This document shows positions 42,368 to 51,500 of a stretch of 64,000 nt of DNA, piece after piece. Location: assembly GCA_015478645.1 (NCBI GenBank), contig JADMIL010000004.1, positions 1-64,000 of the forward strand, read 5' to 3'. The notes below the pieces were generated by a model that saw nothing but the letters and a program-made list of their open reading frames with translations, searched no databases and had not been told where the DNA came from. The translations under genes and the position numbers were made by a program. Numbering within the stretch: the stretch's first letter is position 1; each line of letters starts with the position of its first letter. Origin of the DNA: Candidatus Binataceae bacterium. Its GTDB lineage: Bacteria; Desulfobacterota; Binatia; Binatales; Binataceae.

Positions 42368-42663
42368 TGAAGCGGCTGCGGAACTTGTGCGTGCGGTTTT
42401 TTCCAACGCGGCCGTTATGCGCGAAATGCGTGTCCGGACGCATGTCGCATCCGGTGTATTGTAAGGGCGAAGCGTGTGCTCATCGTCGGCAGAGAACCGT
42501 GTATTCATTACACGAGCATTTATACCTTCAATGCAGTAGATGTGGATACGTAGTCTGGTACCCGTGCGCTGATCATCGAGACATTGATCGGCATAAACGC
42601 AAGCGGTGTGCCGCTTCGCCGCTACTGCTAATAATCCGGCAGCGCTGTAAGGATGCCCACTAG
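42364..42663 (+). CDS. Cys-rich, putative zinc-binding protein in the tail operon
   Basis: The 99-aa basic protein starts at the ATG overlapping the gpX stop (ATGA) and ends exactly where gpD begins (TAG then ATG). It has CAKCVSG, a Cys pair in YCKGEACAHRR, and CSRCGYVVWYPCADHRDIDRHKRKRC, a zinc-ribbon-like pattern. No family is recognised, and P2 and Mu have nothing between X and D. Tight coupling on both sides argues that it is real and made with the tail proteins. Confidence 0.72.
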   Translation: MMKRLRNLCVRFFPTRPLCAKCVSGRMSHPVYCKGEACAHRRQRTVYSLHEHLYLQCSRCGYVVWYPCADHRDIDRHKRKRCAASPLLLIIRQRCKDAH

Positions 42664-43683
42664 ATGAGCGGCGCGAGTTTTTTTGCGGTGCGATCTCCGA
42701 GTTGGGTATTAACCTACCTTGGGGTCAACATCACGGCCGACATTTCTTCGATGGTCCTGTCGATCATCTATACGGACGCGCTGCAGGGCGAATCCGGACG
42801 CCTAGAAATTGAGATCGAGGATCATGACAAGCGCTGGCAGGGCCCCTGGTACCCGACTGAGGGAGATGCTGTCAATTTACTAATCGGCTATGCGGGCGAA
42901 CCTATGCTGCCTTGCGGAGACTTTCAGGTCGATGAACTCGGGCTGGGCGGGATATCATCGGGGCCGCCGGACGTGTTCCACTTGCGCTGTCTGGCCGCGT
43001 ATATTACGCCGGCGATGCGCACACTCAATAGCGCGGGATATGAAAATCAGACACTGCTTCAGATCGCGGGAACGATTGCAGGAAAATATGGATACAGCGT
43101 TGTCGGCGCGCCGGATGCGCTAAACCTATCGTTTGCACGGGTTACGCAGCGACAAGAGACCGACGTGGCGTTTCTCAATCGGCTTGCGCAAACGCACAAT
43201 TACAATTTTACAATACGTGGTAGTCAACTCGTCTTCTATTCGCGCGCGACTCTCGAGGCCGCGGCACCGGTTGCGACAATCACGCGCAGCGACATAGTCA
43301 CTTTCAACTTCACGAACAAGACGCATCGAGTTTACATGGGGGCGCAAGTCTCATACCAGGATCCAGCGACCAAGCAGTTGCTGACACAGCGATCAGTCGC
43401 CGCACCGACGACGCCCACCGGCGATACTCTAAAGCTTGCACGGCGTTGCGAAAACCAGCAGCAGGCACTCCTTAAAGCGCAAAGCGCGCTGCATCGCGCC
43501 AACATGAAGCGCGCGACGGCTCAGCTCACAACAATTGGTGCGACGATTTACGTGGCAGGCAACAACGTCAATGTCGCGGGTTTTGGCGTCAATGACGGCG
43601 TCTACTTGATCGAAACGGCGCGTCATCGATTGACGCGGGCGACAGGCTATACGACGGAACTAGAAGCGCGGCGCGTCGATTGA
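42664..43683 (+). CDS. tail protein D (P2 late-control protein D family, baseplate hub)
   Basis: The 339-aa protein matches gpD/gp27-type hub proteins: WVLTYLGVNITADISSMVLSIIYTDALQGESGRLEIEIEDHDKRWQGPWYPTEGDAVNLLIGYAGEPMLPCGDFQVDEL. RQETDVAFLNRLAQTHNYNFTIRGSQLVFYS is in the middle. It forms the ring that joins tail tube and spike protein V. Confidence 0.9.
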   Translation: MSGASFFAVRSPSWVLTYLGVNITADISSMVLSIIYTDALQGESGRLEIEIEDHDKRWQGPWYPTEGDAVNLLIGYAGEPMLPCGDFQVDELGLGGISSGPPDVFHLRCLAAYITPAMRTLNSAGYENQTLLQIAGTIAGKYGYSVVGAPDALNLSFARVTQRQETDVAFLNRLAQTHNYNFTIRGSQLVFYSRATLEAAAPVATITRSDIVTFNFTNKTHRVYMGAQVSYQDPATKQLLTQRSVAAPTTPTGDTLKLARRCENQQQALLKAQSALHRANMKRATAQLTTIGATIYVAGNNVNVAGFGVNDGVYLIETARHRLTRATGYTTELEARRVD

Positions 43684-43846
43684 TGGATCGGGGCGGCCAT
43701 GGCAGTGGGGTAATATCATGATCACGCCCAGGCAGCAGGCATGGACCGTCGCGGATGATCCGTCTGCACGGTTAAGCGCACACATCGGTACGGCACCTTT
43801 GCACACAACGATCTCCGCAACCCGACGCGGCTGACGAGAGGCCCCT

Positions 43847-44374
43847 GTGTTTCGAGTTGGCATAGTAAAGAGTCTGGATGCGACGAATGCCCGGGTGCGG
43901 GTGGTGTTTCCCGATCGCGATCAGATGCAGAGCTGGTGGCTCCCGGTAGTTTTTGCGAAGACGCAAAACGATAAAGAGTACTGGCTGCCGGATGTGGGCG
44001 AGCAAGTGGTCTGTGTAATGGATGAATACGACGAAGACGGCGCTGTGCTCGGAGCGATTTATTCGAGTGTGGATCGGCCGCCGGTGGCAAGCGCCGACAA
44101 GTTGCACTGGTCGGCAAAAGACGGGGCGGTATTCGAATACGATCGGGCGGCTCACGCGTTCGCAGTGAGTATTCCCACAGGCGGAACGATAACAATAAGC
44201 GCGAACGGCGCGAATATCGCGATCGACGGCTCGGGCGACGTGTTAATCGCGGCCGCCGGAGAGATCACTCTCGCCGGCGGGGGGCCCGCTGTTGCACGCG
44301 TCGGAGATATAACGACTTGTCCCGCGGGTTCGGGACAGATAGTCAGTGGCAGCGCAAAGGTAAATGCCGGATGA
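43847..44374 (+). CDS. baseplate spike protein V (P2 gpV / Mu gp45-like)
   Basis: The 175-aa protein starts with GTG at 43847 after GAGAGG. The OB-fold (FRVGIVKSLDATNARVRVVFPDRDQMQSWWLPVVFAKTQNDKEYWLPDVGEQVVCVMDE) is followed by a beta-helix of repeats (GGTITISANGANIAIDGSGDVLIAAAGEITLAGGG), the membrane-piercing spike. The iron-binding HxH tip motif of P2 gpV is not evident. Confidence 0.88.
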   Translation: MFRVGIVKSLDATNARVRVVFPDRDQMQSWWLPVVFAKTQNDKEYWLPDVGEQVVCVMDEYDEDGAVLGAIYSSVDRPPVASADKLHWSAKDGAVFEYDRAAHAFAVSIPTGGTITISANGANIAIDGSGDVLIAAAGEITLAGGGPAVARVGDITTCPAGSGQIVSGSAKVNAG

Positions 44375-44479
44375 ACCCTCGACCGCTTTTTTCGCAGGGT
44401 TGGCGAACTTGCCAAAACGCAAGAGATGATCGTCGCGATGATCACGGTGTCAACGATGTGTAAGGCGGGTAAATAGGCG

Positions 44480-44923
44480 ATGAGTGTCGGCGCAATCACC
44501 CTGGCGGACATCACGTCTGCCGACTGGTCGTTGGCCCTTGATCAATCCGGAATGCCGGGTACAGGGCTGGGCAACGTGGTCCAAGGTGTGGCGGACGTTA
44601 ACCAATGTATCCGAATCATTCTGACGACTCCGCGCGGCAGCGACCCGCTGCGGCCGACGTTTGGAGCGGACATCTGGCAATACGTAGACTATCCAGTCAA
44701 CTCGGCGATACCCGCGATTGTACGCGAGGTAACCCAGGCGATAGCACTCTGGGAACCGCGGGTCACACTGCTGTCGGTTAGAGCAACGCCAGCGCAGGAT
44801 GATACCGCGCAGTCGGGTGCGCATCTGGATATTGCGATCACCTGGCAGCTCAAATTGAGCACCAAGAACGGAAAAATAATGACCACGCCAAACAGTACGA
44901 CGGTGACTATACCGACCGCTTGA
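44480..44923 (+). CDS. baseplate wedge protein W (gp25-like)
   Basis: The 147-aa protein matches the gp25/gpW lysozyme-like fold of baseplate wedges: NVVQGVADVNQCIRIILTTPRGSDPLRPTFGADIWQYVDYPVNSAIPAIVREVTQAIALWEPRV. It starts the wedge module W-J-I, which is in standard order. Confidence 0.9.
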   Translation: MSVGAITLADITSADWSLALDQSGMPGTGLGNVVQGVADVNQCIRIILTTPRGSDPLRPTFGADIWQYVDYPVNSAIPAIVREVTQAIALWEPRVTLLSVRATPAQDDTAQSGAHLDIAITWQLKLSTKNGKIMTTPNSTTVTIPTA

Positions 44924-44986
44924 ACGGCCTGGAGTCAGGCTGAGTTCATCGGGAGACGCGCCGATGACGGAATGGAGTGAAAGCTG

Positions 44987-46156
44987 ATGGCTGGTGGTAT
45001 TCCGCTGCTGCCGCCGCCGGTGTTCGTCGACGACGCCGACGGCCTGGACCCCAACCTGATCCTCGCCGACATGGTGTCGGCCTTTCAGACCGCCGCAGGC
45101 CGTACATTACAGCCTGCACAGGTCGAGCGATTGCTGATCAATCTGTATGCGTATCGTGAATCGCTGATACGCAACGCAATTCAATACGCGGGGCAGCAGA
45201 ATCTGCTGGCCTATGCCGCATTCCCGATGCTCGACTACCTCGGCCAGCTACTGAGTATTATCCGGCTGGGCGCACAGGGAGCCACGACGACGCTCCAGTT
45301 TACATTGGCCAACCCGCTCAGTATCGCCTATGTGATTGCGGCCGGCACACAGGTCGGGACCATTGACGGTCAATTTGTTTTCGCCACAATCGAGAGCCTT
45401 ACGATCCCGGCCGGCTCAATCTCAGGTTCCGTGCAGGCCACCAGCACCACGCCGGGGACGGGCGGTAATGGCTATCTGGCCGGGCAGGTGAACGTCCAGA
45501 TTAGCCCGAGTGTATTGATCTCCGCGGTGACCAACTCCGACACCAGCGCGGGCGGCGCGTCGCCTGAAACCGATGAGCACTTGCGTGCCCGGATCCAGGC
45601 GGCGCCCAATCAGTTCAGCACGGCGGGTCCGGAAGGCGCCTACCGTTTTTTTACGCTTAGCGCCGACCCGTCGATTATTGACGCGCAGGTCGTGACGCCG
45701 GCGCCGGGACAGGTGGTGGTTTACGTACTGACCGGTCCGATCACGATCCAGCCGGCGCCGTCGCCGAATCCGGCGGCGATCGCGAGTTCCGGGCTGCTGG
45801 CGAAAGTGGCCATTGCACTCAGCGGCGACAGCGTGCGGCCATTGACTGACACGGTGAGTGTAATGGCGGTGACCGAGACTGACTATCAAATCTCCGGCAC
45901 GATCACCATCTACTCCGACGCCGATCCGGCGGCCACGATGGCGGCGGCGAACGCCGCTGCCCAAAGCTATGCGATCGCGTTGGCCTCGCGTATCCAGCGC
46001 GACATCGTGCCCAGCCAGATTATCGAGGCGCTGTCAGTTACAGGCGTTTATGAGGTGGTGCTGACTTCGCCAAGCTACACTCAACTGCAACCCGGGCAAT
46101 GGGCTAATTGCATCGCGGTGACGCTCAGCCAGGCAACCAGCTCGCAATTGAGTTGA
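44987..46156 (+). CDS. baseplate wedge protein J
   Basis: The 389-aa protein shows the baseplate_J pattern: VERLLINLYAYRESLIRNAIQYAGQQNLLAYAAFPMLDYLGQLLSIIRLGAQGATTTLQF, then GGNGYLAGQVNVQI and SAGGASPETDEHLRARIQAAPNQFSTAGPEGAYRFFTLSAD. It is the principal wedge component that holds the sheath base before contraction. Confidence 0.92.
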   Translation: MAGGIPLLPPPVFVDDADGLDPNLILADMVSAFQTAAGRTLQPAQVERLLINLYAYRESLIRNAIQYAGQQNLLAYAAFPMLDYLGQLLSIIRLGAQGATTTLQFTLANPLSIAYVIAAGTQVGTIDGQFVFATIESLTIPAGSISGSVQATSTTPGTGGNGYLAGQVNVQISPSVLISAVTNSDTSAGGASPETDEHLRARIQAAPNQFSTAGPEGAYRFFTLSADPSIIDAQVVTPAPGQVVVYVLTGPITIQPAPSPNPAAIASSGLLAKVAIALSGDSVRPLTDTVSVMAVTETDYQISGTITIYSDADPAATMAAANAAAQSYAIALASRIQRDIVPSQIIEALSVTGVYEVVLTSPSYTQLQPGQWANCIAVTLSQATSSQLS

Positions 46157-46175
46157 TGAGAATAGGGCTTAGCGG

Positions 46176-46292
46176 GTGGCAAATAATACCTCGTTATTCG
46201 ATTACCTAACAGGCATTATCGCCGTGGCTGACAAGGCGCACGACGAAGTGTTTCAACCCGACAACACGGTCGAGCAGAAATGGCGCAACTGA
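46176..46292 (+). CDS. small ORF overlapping gpI start, 38 aa
   Basis: A GTG-started frame (ANNTSLFDYLTGIIAVADKAHDE...) bridges the gap between J and I and overlaps the gpI start by 13 bases. It has no recognised family and no strong ribosome-binding site. It may be the real N-terminus of nothing and is listed with low confidence because it fills an otherwise empty gap. Confidence 0.25.
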   Translation: MANNTSLFDYLTGIIAVADKAHDEVFQPDNTVEQKWRN

Positions 46293-47116
46293 CTATCCAA
46301 CCTTCGATCAACGATATGCGCAGCAACACGCTGCTCGATCTTATTGAGCGGATGGATGCGCTCGACCTGACGCCAATTCTAGTCTATCGGCTGAACTCCA
46401 CTCCGGATAGCGCATTGCTGCTGCTGGCGTGGCAGTTCGACATGCTTGGACCGCAATGGCAATTGGGCGCGCAGTTGACGGAGTCGGTCGACGCGCTAAC
46501 CGCGATCGATCCGCTGATTGACATCGACACACTTAATTCGATCAATAGCATCCTCGGTCCGTCGGATTACGATTCGCTGCGAGCGCTGCTCAAGGTGGCG
46601 ATTCCGTTGCATCGTACGCGCGGTACGCCGTATGCGATCAAGACGGCGCTGGCGTCGCTCGGTTGGGGAAGCGTTACGCTGGAGGAGGGTCAGTCGTCGT
46701 GGGGCGGTACGCAGTATCCGAGCGACCAGGGGTGGGCGGTGTTCCGCGCGCTGATCAATCTCGCCAGCGGGCAGAGCGTTGACAGCGGCGCCGCGACGCG
46801 GGCGATCGCCACAATCAATTTTTTCAAACCGGTACGCGCGTGGCTGGACTCGATATGGTTTATCGGGGCGCCGATCGCTGACGGCGCGCCGGCGCCAGCC
46901 GATTTTGTTCTGTCAATTTTTATGCAGGGCGATCCGGTGCCGGAACCGGGAGATATCATCAACGCGCCGGGCTGGCCACTTGCGGATCTGAAGACTATCG
47001 CACCCCTTTACAACGATCACTTTACGCATGTCGGAATTACTTACGGCGCTAATCAGCCAGCGGTTGCGGACTCTGGTGTAATCGTGAACGGCGCCGCGAT
47101 CGCCGCGCGCGCGTAA
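46280..47116 (+). CDS. tail protein I (P2 gpI family)
   Basis: The 278-aa protein has the gpI pattern DLTPILVYRLNSTPDSALLLLAWQFDMLGPQWQLGAQLTESVDALTAID and IPLHRTRGTPYAIKTALASLGWGSVTLEEGQ. The family member ends the baseplate wedge and anchors tail fibres. The C-terminal ~90 residues (DFVLSIFMQGDPVPEPGDIINAPGW onward) are longer than P2 gpI. Confidence 0.88.
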   Translation: MAQLTIQPSINDMRSNTLLDLIERMDALDLTPILVYRLNSTPDSALLLLAWQFDMLGPQWQLGAQLTESVDALTAIDPLIDIDTLNSINSILGPSDYDSLRALLKVAIPLHRTRGTPYAIKTALASLGWGSVTLEEGQSSWGGTQYPSDQGWAVFRALINLASGQSVDSGAATRAIATINFFKPVRAWLDSIWFIGAPIADGAPAPADFVLSIFMQGDPVPEPGDIINAPGWPLADLKTIAPLYNDHFTHVGITYGANQPAVADSGVIVNGAAIAARA

Positions 47117-47153
47117 CGACGGAGCGAACCGTCAAAGCCAACGAGAGGGACCA

Positions 47154-47798
47154 ATGCGACCATCAGGGATTGTGACGCTATACAAGGGCGGGCGCCTCGT
47201 CTGGACGGGGCACAACCTTTATGTGAACGCGGGGCTGCCGCCGCTGGCTAATCTGATCGCGGGCGTGACCACGGGACAGTACGTTGCCGCGATGGGCTTC
47301 GGTTCCGGTGCGACCGCGCCGGCGGCGACCGATACAGGTCTGACCGCCTCGCCGACGTACTATAATGCGATCGGATCGCACAGCTTTCCTTCGTCGGGAA
47401 GTGTGCAATTCAATTACTCACTGCTGGCGACCGATTACGGCGCAGCGGGCCTGACAATTCAGGAACTCGGGCTCTTTGCCAATGCCAGCGCGCTGGCGTT
47501 GCCCGCGGCTATCGGGACGGCCAATCCCGCGTGGAACGCTGCGACTGCGTACGTCGTCGGCAACCTGGTGACCGATAGCAACGGCAATCTCCAGCGCTGC
47601 ACGACCCTTGGGACCAGCGGCGGCAGCGCCCCGACGTGGTCAAGTATCGTCGGCGGGAGCACCTCGGATGGCTCCGCGGCATGGACACTGGTGGCGCTGC
47701 ATACCGCGCCGGGACCGATTCTGGCGCACGTCGCGGTGCCGGCCTTCGCATATACCGGAACGGGAAACTATTCAGGGACATGGACGCTTACTTTCTAA
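47154..47798 (+). CDS. tail fibre-related protein with carbohydrate-binding-like module
   Basis: The 214-aa protein follows gpI. The N-terminal part (GIVTLYKGGRLVWTGHNLYVNAGLPPLANLIAGVTTGQYVAAMGFGSGATAP) is a beta domain common in phage tail proteins. Residues ~125-180 (NPAWNAATAYVVGNLVTDSNGNLQRCTTLGTSGGSAPTWSS) resemble the small CBM5/12-like modules inserted in phage structural proteins. The likely role is attachment of the fibre or binding of surface glycan. Confidence 0.65.
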   Translation: MRPSGIVTLYKGGRLVWTGHNLYVNAGLPPLANLIAGVTTGQYVAAMGFGSGATAPAATDTGLTASPTYYNAIGSHSFPSSGSVQFNYSLLATDYGAAGLTIQELGLFANASALALPAAIGTANPAWNAATAYVVGNLVTDSNGNLQRCTTLGTSGGSAPTWSSIVGGSTSDGSAAWTLVALHTAPGPILAHVAVPAFAYTGTGNYSGTWTLTF

Positions 47799-47905
47799 TA
47801 GCCGCGGCTTCGTAATAAGCGCGCGGCTGCGCCGAATCGCGCGCGCATCCTATACCCGCTTGGCCTGGGACGTAGCGCGCAGATGATTAAAAGGATAATC
47901 AGCTA

Positions 47906-48478
47906 ATGGCGACATTGATCGATAGTCCCGAATTCAGCGCAAACGAGATTTACCAGATCCAACAGACCGATCCGGTCGAAGGGGCGGCCACTGGAGCGAG
48001 CTTCAATGGCGCCGGAGTCAGCAACCAGCCGCATCAGCAACTCGCCAACCGCACCGCGCTGCTCAAACAGCGGCAGGATACGAATATCGCGAATATCGGT
48101 GTGCTGCAGGACTTCATGGCTGGGTTCATCGGTTCATTACAGACTAACGGCTACCTGCAGATACCGATTGTGGACGTCCTGCGAGGGCCGATTACAGCGA
48201 TAATTCAGTGGGGCTATTACGCATTGCCGCAGGTAGCCATTGCGTTAGACACCGAGTACTCAGTGACCTGGCCGCTGCGGTTTCCAAACACAATCCTGAT
48301 CCCGCCGCTGGCGACAAATGTGTATTTCCAGACCAGCGGCCGAAATACCGCGGCGTCGGTGGTGACTTATAGCGAGCGCGGCGCGACCTTCGTGCTGGAC
48401 GTACCCAACAGCAGTTACGGATCGTTCGCAGGCAACGAGAAATCCAATGGATTTTCGTGGCTTGCGATCGGTTTCTAA
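47906..48478 (+). CDS. tail fibre protein with gp53-like C-terminal end
   Basis: The 190-aa protein begins IDSPEFSANEIYQIQQTDPVEGAATGASFNGAGVSNQPHQQLANRTALLKQRQD, a typical fibre attachment region. It ends TWPLRFPNTILIPPLATNVYF...SNGFSWLAIGF, as in Mu/P2-type tail-fibre tip domains whose last residues are W-x-A-x-G. It probably forms the receptor-binding tip. Confidence 0.75.
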   Translation: MATLIDSPEFSANEIYQIQQTDPVEGAATGASFNGAGVSNQPHQQLANRTALLKQRQDTNIANIGVLQDFMAGFIGSLQTNGYLQIPIVDVLRGPITAIIQWGYYALPQVAIALDTEYSVTWPLRFPNTILIPPLATNVYFQTSGRNTAASVVTYSERGATFVLDVPNSSYGSFAGNEKSNGFSWLAIGF

Positions 48479-48566
48479 GCGCGCTTAGCGGGTCGAATGG
48501 TGCAGATGCTCCACGGCGGCGAGGGACATCCAGCTGATCGCCCGCCGAGCAGGACATGTAAAAATA

Positions 48567-51500
48567 ATGATGAGATTTCCATCGATGATACGAACTATAC
48601 GAAGCGCGGGGGCGGGGCGGAAGCGGCTTGCGACCCTGATTTTTGCGGGCTTGATTACGGCCGCCGCAGTCGCAATCGCGCAGGCGCAGTACCGGCCGAT
48701 TCCGAACTACATTGGAATCGGCGCCGGGCAGGAATTCCGCAACGACATCAATAATCATCTTTCCGGCGTTACACCGATAGCGCCGCGGATAGTGAGTATT
48801 CCGTTCGCGCAATTGCCAGCGGAGCAGGACGGCCAGGAGTATTGGGTGCCCAATGCCACGCAGGCTAATCCTTGCACCGCCGGCGGATCAGGGGCGCTCG
48901 CGGTCGGGATACGGGGCCAGTGGAATTGCCTGTCCGGCGCGTCGGGCACGGCGCTCGGCGGCTTTCCGCTGACGGCGAACGTCAGTGCGGCGAGCCATAG
49001 TATCCAGAACTTGGCGGTGAATACGGCGACCGGTGATGCGCTCTCGCAGGGACAGTCGCACCTCAATGAGCTGGCACCGGCGCAGAACGTCTACAGCATG
49101 GGCAACAACAGGCTGCAATGGGTGCGCGGGGGCGCGCAGGCTCTCGACGCATTGAGCTATGGACAATCGGGCGCGCAACTCAACGGGCTGGATCTCAATA
49201 ACAATCAGTTGGCTAATCTTTCGGCGGCGTCGGCCAGCGGACAGGCCTTGGCTTACGCGCAGAATGGCGCGCAATTGACGACGAATCAGGCGGCGGGGGC
49301 GCTGGTCTCGTCGAGCCAGAACAACGCGAACGCCACGTCGGTGGCGATCAATGCACCGGCGGGGATCGTCGCCGGGAATGCGCTGGTGGCCAATATCTTC
49401 TGGGTCTCGCCGACTGGCACGTTCACGCCGCCGGCCGGATGGACGCAGATTCGCGCGGATGCGACCAGTGTGAGCTATGGCTTGACGGCTGGGGTGTTCT
49501 GCAAGGTCGCGACGGGCAGCGAGCCAGCGAATTACACGTTCGGCTTTTCGGTCGCGCAGAACGTGGTCGGATCGATCAGCCAGATCAGCGGGATCACTTG
49601 TGCGACTGACGGAAGTTCCGTGAGTGCGGGCGGCGCGAATAGTATTACCGCGCCGGCGTTCGCCACGACGCATAGCAGCGACTACGTGGTTGCGCAGGGG
49701 TCGTCGTACAACCCGGCTTCTTTTACCGCTTCGATCGGCGGTCGGCTGATTTCCGACGGGAACGCCAACGGCGATCTGTTGGTCACCGGACGTATCAATC
49801 CGGGCGTAAACGTCCCGGCGGTTGTCTATTCGGGGACGTTGGCGAACGTCTCGCTGGCCTCGCAAGTCGCCTTTGTCACTGCGACGACGATTCAATCGCT
49901 CCCGGTGCTGAGCGGGCAGATCGGCGCGTCGATTCAATCGCTGACCGCAAGCAATAGCCAGGTGCTCAACGTGCAGGCGGCGCCGTACAATGCGCAGGCC
50001 GACGGCAACACCGACGACGGTCCAGCGATTCAGCAGGCGATTTACGACGCCGAAAGAGCGGTGCCGCCAACGTTTCCTAATCCGAATCTCTATCCGGGAG
50101 GCTTCGGGGCCGTCTATCTGCCACGTTCGGCGACGGGCAAATGCTACGACATCGGCAAGCCGATCCGGGTGGCGTCGGGGGCGATCGAGATCAAGGGCGA
50201 CGACGGCACGTGTATCCAGAAGCTGTATGCCGGGCCGACGATTATCAACGAAGGCTGGGGCATCGACTTTCTCCAGTACGGTCCGGCGCTGGTCGGGACG
50301 GGGCAATCGCTGAGCACGGTTGGCTATTTAAGCAGTAATACTAAAAACGGTTTCATCGATCTTGCGCAGTTGCTCGACACGACGCAGATCAATCTTGCGA
50401 CTCGCTTTGCCAGCGGCTTCGATATTGAGTTCTGGATGGAGCAGACGACTACGTTGGGGGGCAACGTTTTTCGCTCGAATCCGAATAATCCTGGCGGCGG
50501 CAACGGGATGGTTTCGATCACCGCGTCCGGCGGCGCCGGAAATCCGGTCGCGGCCAGCGTGAACACCACAGGCGGATTAGTCAGTCTGGCCGCGTGTCCT
50601 TCGCAGACCCAAAACACCGCCTACGACATGGCGCTCGATTGGGACGGCACGACCTACCGGCTGTTTCAGGGCGGCGTGCTGTGCTCGAGTGTGGCGTCGG
50701 CGAATGCGCCGGTGCTTGGGCCATTTGAATCGATGCAGCTACCGGCGCTCGGCGGTTTTGACTATTGGATGGCGGGGGGCAATATAAGTAGCCCGTTTCA
50801 GGGCTATCTCGACTCGATGAGATTTGAATCGGTCTCGGAGCATGTCGCGAACTACACGCCGCCGACCGCGCGCTTTGCGGCCGACGGCAACACGGTGCTG
50901 CTGCTCAACTGGGATGCGTCGCTCGATGGAACGCAACTCGGCTATACGCAGAACGCGGCGCCGGTCTATTTGCCGGTGTTGGGCGGCGGGCAAAATACGA
51001 TCGGCACGTCGATGCATCTGCATAATCTGGAGCTTTGCGCCGACGATGGCCAAATGGCGCATCGCGGTGACGGCCTGTTCTCGCAGTGGGCGGTCGGTTC
51101 GGAAATCGACCACGTCAGTTGCTCGAATGCGGTCTATGCGGGGCTGAACTTCTACAACAATGACTTCGGCACGATTGAGCATAACAACACGGTGCTGAGC
51201 GGGATGCTCGGAATCCTCCACGGCGTCGCGTGGAATGGCGCGCGCGCCTACGACGATGCGATGGATTCTCAGTCAATTGCGTGTGAGGAGACGGTTGGCG
51301 ACGGCGGTGGCGGCTTCCACGATAGTCATCAGCTATGCACGAATCGCGGCACGCTGCGCTATTGCAAGATGTACATGGGGGAGGCGTTCACCGGGCAGGT
51401 GGACTTTGAGAATTGCGATCAGGAGGCGGGCGATAGCAACTTCGTCGCGTCGGACCTGCTGCAAAACCCCCTGATTTCGCTGCAGTTCAATTCGCCCGAT

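Noticed and set aside
43718-43834. 38-aa ORF between gpD and gpV (MITPRQQAWTVADD...)
   Set aside because: No ribosome-binding site and no recognisable content; fills a gap only by chance as far as can be seen.
48888-50306. 472-aa minus-strand ORF
   Set aside because: Antisense shadow of the tail-spike gene; Arg/Asp-rich and without domains.
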